A DNA stretch of 64,000 bases, from assembly GCF_037023725.1 (NCBI RefSeq), contig NZ_CP146077.1:2455001-2519000 (forward strand), read 5' to 3'. Position numbers and translations under genes: made by a program. The stretch comes from Pseudomonas bubulae (lineage in GTDB: Bacteria; Pseudomonadota; Gammaproteobacteria; Pseudomonadales; Pseudomonadaceae). Position 1 is the first letter of the stretch. Each line of letters opens with the position of its first letter. The notes below the pieces were generated by a model. That model was not told the origin of the DNA, searched no databases, and saw only the letters and a list, made by a program, of their open reading frames with translations. Below, piece by piece: positions 33,367 through 45,779 of the stretch.

Positions 33367-36300
33367 GTGCGCCTGACCTGTATCAAGCTGGCCGGCTTCA
33401 AGTCCTTCGTTGACCCGACAACCGTTACCTTTCCAAGCAATATGGCGGCGGTGGTAGGCCCCAACGGCTGTGGCAAGTCCAATATCATCGATGCCGTGCG
33501 CTGGGTCATGGGCGAAAGCTCGGCCAAGAACCTGCGCGGCGAGTCGATGACCGACGTTATCTTCAACGGCTCCACCACGCGCAAACCGGTGAGCCAGGCC
33601 AGTATCGAACTGGTCTTCGACAACTCCGACGGCACGCTGCTGGGCGAGTATGCGGCCTATGCCGAGATATCGATCCGCCGCAAAGTCACCCGCGACAGCC
33701 AGACCACCTATTACCTCAATGGCACCAAGTGCCGTCGTCGTGACATTACCGATATCTTCCTCGGTACGGGGCTGGGGCCGCGCAGCTACTCGATCATCGA
33801 GCAGGGCATGATCTCCAAGCTGATCGAGTCCAAGCCCGAAGATCTGCGCAACTTTATCGAAGAGGCGGCGGGCATTTCCAAGTACAAGGAGCGCCGCCGC
33901 GAGACTGAAAACCGTATCCGCCGTACCCACGAAAACCTTGCCCGTCTGACTGACCTGCGCGATGAGCTGGGGCGTCAGCTGGAGCGTTTGCACCGCCAGG
34001 CCCAGGCCGCCGAGAAATATCAGGAATACAAGGCCGAAGAGCGTCAGCTCAAGGCCCGGCTGTCGGCTCTGCGCTGGCAGGCCCTGAATGAGCAGGTGGG
34101 GCAGCGCGAAGCGGTCATCGGTAATCAGGAAGTCAGTTTCGAAGCCCTGGTGGCCGAGCAGCGCAATGCCGATGCCAGCATCGAACGCCTGCGTGACGGG
34201 CACCATGATCTGTCAGAGCGCTTCAATCTGGTGCAGGGGCGCTTCTATTCGGTAGGGGGCGATATTGCCCGGGTCGAGCAGAGCATTCAGCATGGCCAGC
34301 AACGTTTGCGCCAGTTGCAGGATGACCTGCGCGAAGCCGAGCGCTCGCGCCTGGAAACCGAATCCCATCTGGGGCATGACCGCACCTTGCTGGCGACTCT
34401 GGCTGAAGAGCTGCACATGCTTGAGCCCGAGCAGGAACTGACCAGCGCGGCCGCCGAAGAGGCTGCCGCTACTCTGGAAGTGGCCGAGCAAACCATGCAT
34501 GGCTGGCAGGAGCAGTGGGACATTTTCAACCTTCGCTCGGCCGAGCCGCAGCGCCAGTCCGAAGTGCTGCAAGCCCGTATCCAGCAGCTGGAAACCAGTA
34601 TGGAGCGCGTTGCGGAACGTCAGCGCCGCCTGGCTGAAGAGCGTGCCTTGCTGGCCGCAGACCCTGAAGATGCGGCCATTCTGGAGCTCAGTGAGCAACT
34701 GGCCAGCAGCGAAATGGCCCACGAAGAGCTGCAGGCCAGTGAGCAGCAACTGGTCGAGCAGCTCGAGCAAGTGCGTCACGACTTGCAACAGGCCACGCAG
34801 AACCAGCAGCAGGCCCAGGGCGAGCTGCAGCGCCTCAACGGTCGTCTGGCATCGCTGGAGGCCTTGCAGCAGGCTGCGCTTGATCCGGGTACCGGTACTG
34901 GCGAATGGTTGCGCGATCAGCAGCTTGCCGAGCAGCCACGACTGGCAGAAGGCCTGCGCGTAGAGGCTGGCTGGGAGCTGGCGGTAGAGACCGTGTTGGG
35001 GGCTGATTTGCAGGCCGTACTGGTCGAGGATTTTGCCCGGCTGGATCTGGCAGGGTTTGCCCAGGGTGATTTGCGCCTGTTCAGTGATGCAGGGCAGGCC
35101 CCTCGCTTGGCGGGCAGCCTGCTTGACAAGGTCACGGCCGATTTTGATCTGGCGCCGTGGCTGGGCCAGGTCAAACCGGTCGAAACACTGGAGCAGGCAC
35201 TGGCCTTGCGTGCTCAACTGGCCGAGGGCCAGAGCCTGATCAGCCGTGATGGCTATTGGGTCGGGCGCAACTTCCTGCGGGTGCGCCGCGCCAGTGAAGC
35301 CGAAAGCGGGGTGCTGGCCCGGGGCCAGGAAATCCAGCGCCTGGGGCTTGAGTGCGAAGAGCGTGAAGCCACCCTGGCGGCCCTGGAGGAACAACTACAA
35401 AGCATGCGTGAGCAACAGCGTATGCAGGAAGACTCTCGTGAGCAGCTTCGCCGTCGCTTGCAGGATGAAGCTCGCCACCAGGGTGAGATCAAGGCCAAGC
35501 TCTCCGCCAGCAAGGCCAAGGTCGAGCAATTGACCTTGCGCCGCCGCCGTCTGGACGAAGAACTGGCCGAGTTGGGTGAGCAGCGCGCCCTGGAGCATGA
35601 GCAGGTAGGGGAGGCGCGCCTGCTGTTGCAGGACGCCCTGGATGCCATGGCCACCGATACCGGGCAGCGCGAGCTGTTGCTGGCCCGTCGCGACAGTCTG
35701 CGCGAGCAGTTGGATCGGGTGCGTCAGGATGCTCGACAACATAAAGACCACGCCCACCAGTTGGCTGTCCGCCTGGGGTCGCTCAAGGCGCAGCATGATT
35801 CCACCCGCCAGGCTCTTGAGCGCCTGGAAATGCAGGCCGAGCGCCTGGCTGAAAAGCGCGAACAGCTGACCCTCAATCTGGAGGAGGGCGAAGCGCCGCT
35901 GGAAGAGTTGCGCCTCAAGCTTGAAGAGTTGCTCGACAAGCGCCTGAGCGTGGATGAAGAACTCAAGATTGCCCAGACCGCGCTCGAAGATGCCGATCGC
36001 GAATTGCGCGATGCCGAAAAACGCCGCAATCAGGCTGAGCAACAATCGCAATTGATTCGTGGCCAGCTCGAACAGCAGCGCATGGAGTGGCAGGCCTTGA
36101 GCGTGCGTCGTACTGCGTTGCAGGATCAGTTGCTGGCCGATGGCTATGACCTGCACGGGGTGCTGGCCACCCTCGATGCCGAGGTCAACGAGCAGCAGGC
36201 CGAAGAAGAACTGGAGCGTATCGCTGCGCGAATTCAGCGCCTGGGCGCGATCAACCTTGCAGCCATTGATGAGTATCAGCAGCAATCGGAGCGCAAGCGC

Positions 36301-36855
36301 TATCTGGATGCTCAGGATGCTGATCTGGTCGAGGCACTCGATACCCTGGAAAACGTCATCCGCAAGATCGACAAAGAGACCCGCAGCCGCTTCAAGGACA
36401 CCTTTGATCAGATAAATGGTGGATTACAGGCACTTTTCCCAAAAGTTTTCGGTGGCGGCAGCGCTTATTTGGAACTGACGGGCGAAGATCTACTCGATAC
36501 AGGGGTGACCATCATGGCGCGTCCGCCGGGCAAGAAGAACAGCACGATCCATTTGCTGTCCGGTGGCGAGAAAGCCTTGACGGCCCTGGCGCTGGTTTTT
36601 GCCATTTTCAAGCTCAACCCGGCGCCGTTTTGCATGCTCGACGAAGTCGATGCACCGCTTGATGACGCTAACGTAGGCCGCTATGCACGCTTGGTAAAGG
36701 AGATGTCGCAGACCGTGCAATTTATCTATATCACTCACAACAAGATCGCCATGGAGATGGCGGATCAGTTGATGGGGGTGACGATGCATGAGCCGGGCTG
36801 TTCACGTCTTGTAGCGGTTGATGTTGAGGAGGCAATGGCAATGGTCGATGCTTGA
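33367..36855 (+). CDS. smc: Chromosome segregation protein SMC
   Basis: 1162 residues, matching P. aeruginosa Smc. This SMC ATPase, with ScpA/ScpB, compacts and separates the origin region of replicated chromosomes. Walker A GPNGCGKSN is at residues 31-39. Two long coiled-coil arms surround a hinge at about residues 500-650 (LRVEAGWELAVETVLGADLQ). The C-terminal head has the signature LLSGGEKALTA and Walker B FCMLDEVDAPLDDANVG. The GTG start at 33367 is chosen from MRLTCIKLAGFKSF; the open frame before it overlaps the GntR gene. It is followed 258 bp later by zipA. Confidence 0.97.
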   Translation: MRLTCIKLAGFKSFVDPTTVTFPSNMAAVVGPNGCGKSNIIDAVRWVMGESSAKNLRGESMTDVIFNGSTTRKPVSQASIELVFDNSDGTLLGEYAAYAEISIRRKVTRDSQTTYYLNGTKCRRRDITDIFLGTGLGPRSYSIIEQGMISKLIESKPEDLRNFIEEAAGISKYKERRRETENRIRRTHENLARLTDLRDELGRQLERLHRQAQAAEKYQEYKAEERQLKARLSALRWQALNEQVGQREAVIGNQEVSFEALVAEQRNADASIERLRDGHHDLSERFNLVQGRFYSVGGDIARVEQSIQHGQQRLRQLQDDLREAERSRLETESHLGHDRTLLATLAEELHMLEPEQELTSAAAEEAAATLEVAEQTMHGWQEQWDIFNLRSAEPQRQSEVLQARIQQLETSMERVAERQRRLAEERALLAADPEDAAILELSEQLASSEMAHEELQASEQQLVEQLEQVRHDLQQATQNQQQAQGELQRLNGRLASLEALQQAALDPGTGTGEWLRDQQLAEQPRLAEGLRVEAGWELAVETVLGADLQAVLVEDFARLDLAGFAQGDLRLFSDAGQAPRLAGSLLDKVTADFDLAPWLGQVKPVETLEQALALRAQLAEGQSLISRDGYWVGRNFLRVRRASEAESGVLARGQEIQRLGLECEEREATLAALEEQLQSMREQQRMQEDSREQLRRRLQDEARHQGEIKAKLSASKAKVEQLTLRRRRLDEELAELGEQRALEHEQVGEARLLLQDALDAMATDTGQRELLLARRDSLREQLDRVRQDARQHKDHAHQLAVRLGSLKAQHDSTRQALERLEMQAERLAEKREQLTLNLEEGEAPLEELRLKLEELLDKRLSVDEELKIAQTALEDADRELRDAEKRRNQAEQQSQLIRGQLEQQRMEWQALSVRRTALQDQLLADGYDLHGVLATLDAEVNEQQAEEELERIAARIQRLGAINLAAIDEYQQQSERKRYLDAQDADLVEALDTLENVIRKIDKETRSRFKDTFDQINGGLQALFPKVFGGGSAYLELTGEDLLDTGVTIMARPPGKKNSTIHLLSGGEKALTALALVFAIFKLNPAPFCMLDEVDAPLDDANVGRYARLVKEMSQTVQFIYITHNKIAMEMADQLMGVTMHEPGCSRLVAVDVEEAMAMVDA

Positions 36856-37113
36856 GCTATAAGCATGTAGGACGATTTTTTTCTTCTTGTAAGAAAAATT
36901 TCAAGCATTTGACCGATATGACGTGTAGGTCGAAGGCAGCATGGGCCTAGCTCAATGCGACAGACGGTGTAAAGTTATCTTTGGTCGTGTTAATTTAATG
37001 TCTAATTTTTTTGTACGTGGGTAAAACGCCATTCAGAACATAGAGTTGGCGCCACGTTTTAAAGGGCTTTAGGCTCTTCTTCATAGAATCATTTTTTAGG
37101 GGCAAGGGATTAC

Positions 37114-37995
37114 ATGGAAATCGGTCTGCGCGAATGGCTGATAGTCATCGGCATAGTGGTAATCGCCGGTATTCTTTTTGATGGCTGGCGCCGCATGCGT
37201 GGTGGCAAAGGCAAGCTCAAGTTTCGACTTGATCGCAGTTTTTCCAATGCCCCTGACGACGAGCACAGCCCTGAGTTGTTGGGCCCGTCACGGGTGCTGG
37301 ATACGCCAACCCATAAAGAGCCGCAACTTGATGAGCACGACTTGCCATCGGTCAGCATGCCTGCACGGGACAAAGGTGCCAAGCGCGGCAAGCGTGGCGG
37401 TGAGCCGAGCCAGGGTGACCTGAACCTTGATCTTGAACTGGATGAAGGCCCGAGCATCAGTGCTCGTGATGATGATCATGTAGCGCCAGTCAAGCCGGCG
37501 CGTGGTCGTGCCAAGCCGAGCGTAGCGGACGTTGAAGTCAAGGAGCCTGCACCGCAGCAGGCCGCCGAAGAAGTGCTGGTGATCAGCGTGATCAGCCGTG
37601 ACCCGGCAGGCTTCAAAGGCCCGGCACTGTTGCAGAACATCCTCGAAAGCGGTTTGCGTTTTGGCGAGATGGATATTTTCCATCGCCACGAAAGCATGGC
37701 CGGTAATGGCGAAGTGCTGTTCTCCATGGCCAATGCGGTGAAACCGGGTGTATTCGACCTGGATGATATTGACCTGTTCAGTACGCCAGCTGTCAGCTTT
37801 TTCCTTGGTTTGCCCGGCCCGCGCCATCCCAAGCAGGCTTTTGATGTGATGGTTGCCGCTGCACGCAAGCTGTCCCAGGAGCTCAATGGTGAGCTTAAAG
37901 ATGACCAGCGCAGTGTGTTGACGGCCCAGACTATCGAGCATTACCGCCAGCGCATCGTTGAATTCGAGCGCCGTGCCCTGACTCAAAAACGCTGA
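37114..37995 (+). CDS. zipA: Cell division protein ZipA
   Basis: 293 residues. The N-terminal helix ([20 protein letters not shown]) anchors it in the inner membrane, a charged Pro/Lys/Glu-rich linker follows to about residue 150, and the C-terminal globular domain ([13 protein letters not shown]...[20 protein letters not shown]) binds the FtsZ C-terminal peptide and tethers the Z ring. AAGGGATTAC before ATG 37114 provides the ribosome-binding site. It sits between smc and ligA in the conserved order, with an intrinsic terminator after it. Confidence 0.95.
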   Translation: MEIGLREWLIVIGIVVIAGILFDGWRRMRGGKGKLKFRLDRSFSNAPDDEHSPELLGPSRVLDTPTHKEPQLDEHDLPSVSMPARDKGAKRGKRGGEPSQGDLNLDLELDEGPSISARDDDHVAPVKPARGRAKPSVADVEVKEPAPQQAAEEVLVISVISRDPAGFKGPALLQNILESGLRFGEMDIFHRHESMAGNGEVLFSMANAVKPGVFDLDDIDLFSTPAVSFFLGLPGPRHPKQAFDVMVAAARKLSQELNGELKDDQRSVLTAQTIEHYRQRIVEFERRALTQKR

Positions 37996-37996
37996 A

Positions 37997-38030
37997 CATG
38001 TGGGGGCGGCTTGCCTGCTCCACCCACATG
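37997..38030. repeat. Degenerate REP-like inverted repeat
   Basis: CATGTGGG (37997-38004) and CCCACATG (38023-38030) flank GGCGGCTTGCCTGCTCCA, which resembles a worn REP core. It lies just after the zipA stop. Confidence 0.45.
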
Positions 38031-38042
38031 CAGCATGAATAA

Positions 38043-40451
<2,409 letters not shown>

Positions 40452-40455
40452 TGGC

Positions 40456-40541
40456 TGTGGCAGCGGGCTTGCTCGCGATGCAGGCGACGCGGTGTCTCAG
40501 TTGAGCCGCGCAGAAGCCATCGCGAGCAAGCCCGCTCCCAC
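40456..40541. repeat. REP pair after ligA
   Basis: GTGGCAGCGGGCTTGCTCGC (40457-) and the inverted ATCGCGAGCAAGCCCGCTCC (40519-40538) with the shared spacer GATGCAGGCGACGCGGTG. Inverted doublet as in the copy at 26401 and others. Confidence 0.85.
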
Positions 40542-40628
40542 AAATGACCTGTGCCGGGTTGCGAGGCGGTGTTTCAACCCGAATCCAAGTGCTTGAGCCC
40601 ATTCATTTTTTTATTCTTGCCGCAGCGG

Positions 40629-40656
40629 TTGTAAGTTTTTCTCAGACAGGTACAAT
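40629..40656 (+). promoter_or_regulatory. Sigma-70 promoter of ffs
   Basis: TTGTAA (40629-40634), a 16-base spacer, then TACAAT (40651-40656). Both boxes are close to consensus. A start near 40663 would give a short 5' leader that is removed from the SRP RNA. Confidence 0.65.
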
Positions 40657-40699
40657 GGCGCCGTTCGCTGCTAAGCGGATGTTGTTATGGTGACCCTAT

Positions 40700-40797
40700 C
40701 GGTCCCCCCGCAACGATTACCCGTGAACCTGGTCAGATCCGGAAGGAAGCAGCCACAGCGGGAACATTGTGTGCCGGGGTGTGGCTGGTGGGGTTGC
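40700..40797 (+). ncRNA. ffs: Signal recognition particle RNA (4.5S type)
   Basis: Bacterial small SRP RNA, the RNA core that with Ffh targets nascent membrane proteins. The Ffh-binding stem with GGTCAGATCCGGAAGGAAGC (40729-40749 region), the GGAA tetraloop and the asymmetric loop are exact family features; TGTGTGCCGGGGTGTGGCTG pairs back, and the outer arms GGTCCCCC and GGTGGGGTTGCC close the hairpin. About 98 nt; mature ends are approximate and may extend a few bases upstream to the G at 40691. No T-run terminator directly follows; only a weak AACCCG/CGGGTT stem at 40808-40828. Confidence 0.95.
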
Positions 40798-41015
40798 CTC
40801 CATTTTAAACCCGCAGTTCTGTCGGGTTCGAACCAAACTCCAAATCTTGCAGTCAGGCCTTGTTCGACGGTCAAAAGACCGGGCGATGATTTTCTGTGCG
40901 TGGGTAAAAAGGTCTATGCCAAGGCTGCGCGCAGTTAAACGTGCGCATCGGATGCAATTTTGCCCTTGCTCCGCTAGCATTAGCCCCCTCCGCTTTTCTG
41001 ACGCGACGGTTATCA

Positions 41016-43067
41016 ATGAGTTATCAGGTTCTTGCACGTAAATGGCGTCCGCGCTCGTTCCGCGAAATGGTCGGCCAGACCCATGTGCTCAAGGCTCTGA
41101 TCAATGCCCTGGACAGTCAGCGCCTGCACCACGCTTACCTTTTCACCGGTACCCGTGGCGTCGGCAAGACCACCATTGCGCGGATCATCGCCAAATGCCT
41201 GAACTGTGAAACAGGTATCACCTCGACTCCCTGTGGCGAGTGCTCCGTGTGCCGTGAAATCGATGAAGGGCGCTTTGTCGACCTGATCGAAATCGACGCC
41301 GCCAGCCGCACCAAGGTCGAGGACACCCGCGAACTGCTCGACAACGTGCAGTACGCGCCGAGCCGCGGGCGCTTCAAGGTCTACCTGATTGACGAAGTGC
41401 ACATGCTCTCCAGCCATTCGTTCAATGCGCTGCTCAAGACCCTTGAAGAGCCGCCGCCTTACGTCAAGTTCATCCTCGCGACCACCGACCCGCAGAAATT
41501 GCCGGCCACGATCCTGTCGCGCTGCCTGCAGTTTTCGCTGAAGAACATGACGCCCGAGCGCGTGGTCGAGCATTTGACCCACGTTCTCAGTGTCGAAAAT
41601 GTGCCGTTTGAAGATGATGCGCTGTGGCTGCTCGGTCGCGCCGCCGATGGCTCGATGCGTGATGCCATGAGCCTCACCGATCAGGCCATTGCCTTCGGTG
41701 AGGGCAAGGTACTGGCGGGTGATGTGCGGGCGATGCTTGGTACGCTGGATCACGGTCAGGTGTTCGACCTGTTGCACGCCTTGATCGAAGGTGATGCCAG
41801 GGCCATGCTCGAGGCCGTTCGCCATCTGGCCGAGCAGGGCCCGGACTGGAATGGCGTGCTGTCCGAGATCCTCAACGTCTTCCATCGCGTGGCCATTGCC
41901 CAGGCGCTGCCCGAAGGCGTCGATAATGGTCACGGCGACCGCGATCGCGTCTTGGCCCTGGCCAAGGCATTGCCTGCCGAAGATGTGCAATTTTATTACC
42001 AGATGGGCCTGATTGGCCGGCGCGATTTGCCGCTGGCGCCAGATCCGCGTGGTGGCTTTGAAATGGTCCTGCTGCGAATGCTGGCCTTCCGCCCGGCAGA
42101 CACCGGCAACGCGCCGAGTCAGCCGCTAAAGCCAGTGGGGATCAGCCAGGCCACAGTTGATTCCGCCCCAACCGTGGCGGCCATGTCCCCTGTCGAGCCA
42201 GTGCCGGCCGCGCCGGCACCGGTGGCAGTGCAACCGGTACCGCCTGTGGTCGAAGCGGTTGCCGAGCCTGTGCAGGCGCCCAAGGCTCCGTCAGTGGCGG
42301 AAAAGGACTTGCCCTGGAACGAGCCGGCTGCCCCGGTGATTGAGCTCAAGGTTGCGCCCGAGTCGGTGCTGGACACTATTGGCGAGCCTCCTGAGTTGCC
42401 GCCGATGCCGCTGCCGACGCCGGACAGTGTGGTGCCGGATGCGCCGGAGTGGATCGCGGCGCCGCTTCCAGAGCCGACCGTCGAGCAGGTGGACGCAGCG
42501 GTGTCGGGCATGGATCGTGACGACGAGCCGCCCCTGGACGAAGACTACATTGAGCCGGACATGGATTCGGCGGCCTACAGCTACCTCGACGAGCTGGCCA
42601 GTGAGCATGCCAGCGAGCCTGCGCCTGCGCCCGAACCGCTGCCTGCGGCGATGCCGGCGACCGGTCTGGCCCTTGAATGGCTGGAGATGTTCCCCAAATT
42701 ACCGGTGTCGGGCATGACCGCCAGCATTGGCGCCAACTGCACGCTGATTGCAGTTGACGGTGATGACTGGCTGTTGCATCTGGACCCGGCCCACAGCGCG
42801 TTGTTCAACCTGACCCAGCAGCGTCGACTCAACGATGCACTGAACCAGTTCACTCAGCGTACACTCAAAGTCACGATTGAGCTGGTCAAGCCGGAGCAGG
42901 AAACCCCGGCCCAGGCGGCTTCGCGTTTTCGCGCAGAGCGCCAGCGTCTGGCCGAAGAGTCGATCCATGCCGACCCGGTGGTCCGGCAGATGGTCGAGCA
43001 GTTCGGTGCGGCCGTACGCGAAGATACGATTCAACCTTTAGAGGTGGCTCAGGCTCAAGTGTCGTAA
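41016..43067 (+). CDS. dnaX: DNA polymerase III subunit gamma/tau
   Basis: 683 residues. Clamp-loader ATPase: Walker A GTRGVGKT at residues 45-52, zinc site around Cys64/73/76/79 ([16 protein letters not shown]), DEVHMLS Walker B, and sensor [17 protein letters not shown] Pro/Ala/Glu-rich linker covers ~380-560, then the tau C-terminal domain ([20 protein letters not shown]), which contacts DnaB and the polymerase. No A-rich slippery heptamer like E. coli's AAAAAAG is seen, only AAAAG in the linker. ATG 41016 ([10 protein letters not shown]) is the family start. It is followed by ybaB and recR, the standard operon. Confidence 0.96.
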   Translation: MSYQVLARKWRPRSFREMVGQTHVLKALINALDSQRLHHAYLFTGTRGVGKTTIARIIAKCLNCETGITSTPCGECSVCREIDEGRFVDLIEIDAASRTKVEDTRELLDNVQYAPSRGRFKVYLIDEVHMLSSHSFNALLKTLEEPPPYVKFILATTDPQKLPATILSRCLQFSLKNMTPERVVEHLTHVLSVENVPFEDDALWLLGRAADGSMRDAMSLTDQAIAFGEGKVLAGDVRAMLGTLDHGQVFDLLHALIEGDARAMLEAVRHLAEQGPDWNGVLSEILNVFHRVAIAQALPEGVDNGHGDRDRVLALAKALPAEDVQFYYQMGLIGRRDLPLAPDPRGGFEMVLLRMLAFRPADTGNAPSQPLKPVGISQATVDSAPTVAAMSPVEPVPAAPAPVAVQPVPPVVEAVAEPVQAPKAPSVAEKDLPWNEPAAPVIELKVAPESVLDTIGEPPELPPMPLPTPDSVVPDAPEWIAAPLPEPTVEQVDAAVSGMDRDDEPPLDEDYIEPDMDSAAYSYLDELASEHASEPAPAPEPLPAAMPATGLALEWLEMFPKLPVSGMTASIGANCTLIAVDGDDWLLHLDPAHSALFNLTQQRRLNDALNQFTQRTLKVTIELVKPEQETPAQAASRFRAERQRLAEESIHADPVVRQMVEQFGAAVREDTIQPLEVAQAQVS

Positions 43068-43144
43068 CGCCAGAGCAGAAACTTACAGCCCGCAGTCGTT
43101 TTGATTGCGGGTGCATTGTCCAAATAACGTTTGAGGTGATTCCC

Positions 43145-43483
43145 ATGATGAAAGGTGGCATGGCCGGCCTGATGAAGCAGGCGCAGCAGATGCAGGAAAA
43201 AATGGCCAAGATGCAGGAAGAGCTGGCCAATGCTGAAGTCACCGGCAAGGCGGGTGGCGATATGGTCACTGTGGTCATGACCGGCCGTCATGACGTCAAG
43301 CGGGTGAGCATTGACCCGACTTTGCTGGAAGGTGTGAGCGAAGACGACCGCGAAGTGCTGGAAGACCTGTTCGCCGCAGCGGTCAACGACGCCGTGCGCA
43401 AGATCGAAGCCAACAGCCAGGACAAAATGTCTGGTGTGACCGCCGGCATGCAACTGCCGCCGGGCATGAAGATGCCGTTCTAA
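43145..43483 (+). CDS. ybaB: YbaB/EbfC family nucleoid-associated protein
   Basis: 112-residue DNA-binding protein. N-terminal amphipathic [19 protein letters not shown] and the central [19 protein letters not shown], ending in GMKMPF, are standard. GAGG at 43132-43135 fits ATG 43145, nine bases on; GTG 43136 is too close to it. It lies between dnaX and recR and is followed by a terminator. Confidence 0.95.
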   Translation: MMKGGMAGLMKQAQQMQEKMAKMQEELANAEVTGKAGGDMVTVVMTGRHDVKRVSIDPTLLEGVSEDDREVLEDLFAAAVNDAVRKIEANSQDKMSGVTAGMQLPPGMKMPF

Positions 43484-43492
43484 GGCATGCTG

Positions 43493-43523
43493 AAATGCCA
43501 GGCCATGAGCCTGGCATTTTTTT
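43493..43523 (+). terminator. Intrinsic terminator after ybaB
   Basis: AAATGCCAGGC (43493-43503), loop CATGA, and its complement (43509-43519) running into a T tract. It would separate ybaB from recR, so recR needs readthrough or its own promoter within 43524-43601. Confidence 0.9.
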
Positions 43524-43601
43524 GCCTGTTTTACGGGTATTTGACGCTAGCTCACACCGAGGGTATAAACCGCGTCTCGTTGTTTTGTCGGACCTTTCCT
43601 T

Positions 43602-44204
43602 ATGAGCTTTAGCCCTCTGATTCGCCAACTGATCGATGCCTTGCGTACCTTGCCGGGCGTGGGTCAAAAGACCGCCCAGCGCATGGCGTTGCAATTGCTT
43701 GAGCGTGATCGCAGTGGTGGCTCGCGCCTGGCCCTGGCGCTGACTCAGGCGATGGAAGGTGTGGGGCATTGCCGTTTGTGCAGAACCCTGACCGAAGACG
43801 ATCTGTGCCCGCAGTGTGCCGATGTGCGCCGGGATGACACCTTGCTGTGCGTGGTCGAGGGGCCGATGGACGTGTATGCCGTGGAGCAGACCGGTTATCG
43901 CGGCCGTTACTTTGTGCTCAAGGGGCATTTGTCGCCGCTCGATGGTTTAGGCCCTGAGGCGATAGGCATTCCGCAATTGATGGCGCGTATTGCAGAGCAG
44001 GGTACGTTTGCGGAGGTGATCCTGGCCACCAATCCAACGGTTGAGGGCGAGGCCACTGCGCATTACATCGCCCAGTTGCTGAGCAACAAAGGCCTGATCG
44101 CTTCGCGTATCGCCCACGGTGTGCCGCTGGGTGGCGAGCTGGAACTGGTGGATGGCGGTACTTTGGCGCACTCGTTCTCGGGGCGTCGGCCGATTACGCT
44201 CTGA
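43602..44204 (+). CDS. recR: Recombination protein RecR
   Basis: 200 residues. RecR, with RecO and RecF, loads RecA on gapped DNA. Helix-hairpin-helix [20 protein letters not shown], zinc finger [16 protein letters not shown], Toprim segments [18 protein letters not shown] and [19 protein letters not shown]. It lies in the dnaX-ybaB-recR order and is followed by a REP doublet. Confidence 0.97.
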   Translation: MSFSPLIRQLIDALRTLPGVGQKTAQRMALQLLERDRSGGSRLALALTQAMEGVGHCRLCRTLTEDDLCPQCADVRRDDTLLCVVEGPMDVYAVEQTGYRGRYFVLKGHLSPLDGLGPEAIGIPQLMARIAEQGTFAEVILATNPTVEGEATAHYIAQLLSNKGLIASRIAHGVPLGGELELVDGGTLAHSFSGRRPITL

Positions 44205-44232
44205 CTGCGATTGCAGGGGAGAGGGGACTCCT

Positions 44233-44316
44233 GTGGGAGCGGGCTTGCTCGCGATGCAGGCACCGCGGTATTCAGTTGAACCGCGCTGATGCTATCGCGA
44301 GCAAGCCCGCTCCCAC
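44233..44316. repeat. REP pair between recR and apt
   Basis: GTGGGAGCGGGCTTGCTCGC (44233-44252) and its exact inverse copy (to 44316) flank a spacer with GATGCAGGCACCGCGGT. It lies between converging genes, ends 9 nt from the apt stop and may end transcription from both sides. Confidence 0.88.
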
Positions 44317-44325
44317 GTGTCGGTA

Positions 44326-44871
44326 TTACTCGGTTAACGAAAATTCCGTCAGGCAGAAAGTAGGCACACCCAAATCCTGCAAGCGCTGCGAACCGCCCAG
44401 TTCGGGCAGGTCGATAATGGCCGCTGCTTCAAACACCTGCGCACCCATGCGTCGCACCAGGTTAGCTGCCGCAATCAGCGTGCCGCCCGTAGCAATCAGG
44501 TCATCGACGATCAGCAGCGAGTCGCCCTCGCACAGGCTGTCGGCGTGAACCTCCAGAAACGCTTCGCCATATTCCGTCTGATAGCCTTCGGCCAAAACGT
44601 CTGCGGGCAATTTGCCCTGTTTGCGAAACAGGATCAGCGGTTTATTGAGCTGGTGGGCCAGTACCGAGCCGATCAGGAAGCCGCGGGCATCCATGGCGCC
44701 GATATGGCTGAAGTCAGCCTCGACGTAGCGCTCGATAAAGCTGTCGGCGATCACGCGCATGGCGCGGGGCGACTGGTAGAGGGGGGTGATGTCGCGAAAG
44801 ATGACGCCCGGCTTGGGGAAATCAATAACCGGGCGAATCAGGGTTTTGAGGCAAAAATCGTCGGAGACCAT
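44326..44871 (-). CDS. apt: Adenine phosphoribosyltransferase
   Basis: 181-residue type I phosphoribosyltransferase that salvages adenine to AMP with PRPP. Motifs: [20 protein letters not shown] at the N-terminus, GFLIGSVLA, and the PRPP loop [14 protein letters not shown]. It sits head to tail with anr on the reverse strand, 53 bp apart. Confidence 0.96.
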   Translation of the reverse strand: MVSDDFCLKTLIRPVIDFPKPGVIFRDITPLYQSPRAMRVIADSFIERYVEADFSHIGAMDARGFLIGSVLAHQLNKPLILFRKQGKLPADVLAEGYQTEYGEAFLEVHADSLCEGDSLLIVDDLIATGGTLIAAANLVRRMGAQVFEAAAIIDLPELGGSQRLQDLGVPTFCLTEFSLTE

Positions 44872-44924
44872 ATCGGGCTGTCCTGGGGAGCGTTAAGCGC
44901 GCCAGTATAACCCGTCAGGCCGTG

Positions 44925-45659
44925 TCAAACCTCCAGCGAACCACCGGCCAGGGCACACAGCTTGATCGGGTCAAGAATATGCACTTCCTTGCCTTCGGCA
45001 GTGATCAACTGGTTTTCCTGCAGGCGGGTAAACACGCGGGACACGGTTTCAACGGCCAGGCCCAGGTAATTGCCGATTTCGTTGCGCGACATGCTCAGGC
45101 GGAACTGATTGGCCGAGAAGCCGCGAGCACGAAAACGCGCTGACAGGTTGACCAGGAACGTGGCGATACGTTCGTCGGCGGTTTTTTTCGACAGCAGCAA
45201 CATCATTTGCTGATCGTCGCGGATTTCGCGGCTCATCACACGCATCAGCTGGCGACGCAGTTGCGGCAGTTGCACGGAGAGTTCGTCGAGACGTTCGAAA
45301 GGGATTTCGCATACCGGTGTAGTCTCTAGCGCCTGGGCCGATACCGGGTAGGTTTCAGTGTCCATACCCGACAGGCCGACCAGTTCGCTGGGCAGGTGGA
45401 AGCCGGTAATTTGCTCTTCACCGTTGTCGCTCAGGCTAAAGGTTTTCAGTGCGCCGGAACGTACCGCGTAAACCGAGCCAAACGTGTCGCCCTGGCGGAA
45501 CAGGAACTCGCCTTTTTTCAGTGGGCGGCCGCGCTTGACGATTTCTTCCAGCGCATCCATGTCTTCCAGGTTCAACGAAAGTGGCAAACAGAGTGGGGCC
45601 AGGCTGCAATCCTTGCACTGTGCCTGAGTGTGAGCGCGCACTTTTACTGGCTCGGACAT
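44925..45659 (-). CDS. anr: Anaerobic regulator Anr (FNR family)
   Basis: 244 residues. Oxygen-sensing activator carrying a 4Fe-4S cluster that breaks in air. Ligand Cys15, Cys18, Cys24 ([12 protein letters not shown]) and Cys117 (TTPVCEIPF) match E. coli FNR at a constant offset of five. The cyclic-nucleotide-like beta barrel follows, then the helix-turn-helix [20 protein letters not shown]. It lies beside hemN and the cco genes, many of which carry FNR/ANR boxes. No box of its own was seen upstream. Confidence 0.97.
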   Translation of the reverse strand: MSEPVKVRAHTQAQCKDCSLAPLCLPLSLNLEDMDALEEIVKRGRPLKKGEFLFRQGDTFGSVYAVRSGALKTFSLSDNGEEQITGFHLPSELVGLSGMDTETYPVSAQALETTPVCEIPFERLDELSVQLPQLRRQLMRVMSREIRDDQQMMLLLSKKTADERIATFLVNLSARFRARGFSANQFRLSMSRNEIGNYLGLAVETVSRVFTRLQENQLITAEGKEVHILDPIKLCALAGGSLEV

Positions 45660-45779
45660 TTCTTAAATCCTTGTAGGAAAACACACATAAGATGCAAGGG
45701 TAACCCAGCGTGGGGGGGCTAGACCAGCCGCACCATGCCAGGGCACTCATCTCATGCTGTAGAGGTCGTGTTTGCGACC

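Noticed and set aside
34213..35394. 393-codon reverse ORF inside smc
   Set aside because: Leu/Gln-rich mirror of the SMC coiled coil.
36876..36900. AT hairpin after smc as terminator
   Set aside because: An 8-bp A/T-only stem (TTTTTCTT with AAGAAAAA) lacks a GC core and a T tail.
40808..40840. tRNA-like GGGTTCGAACC near 40824
   Set aside because: Looks like a T-loop but no acceptor, D or anticodon arms can be formed around it.
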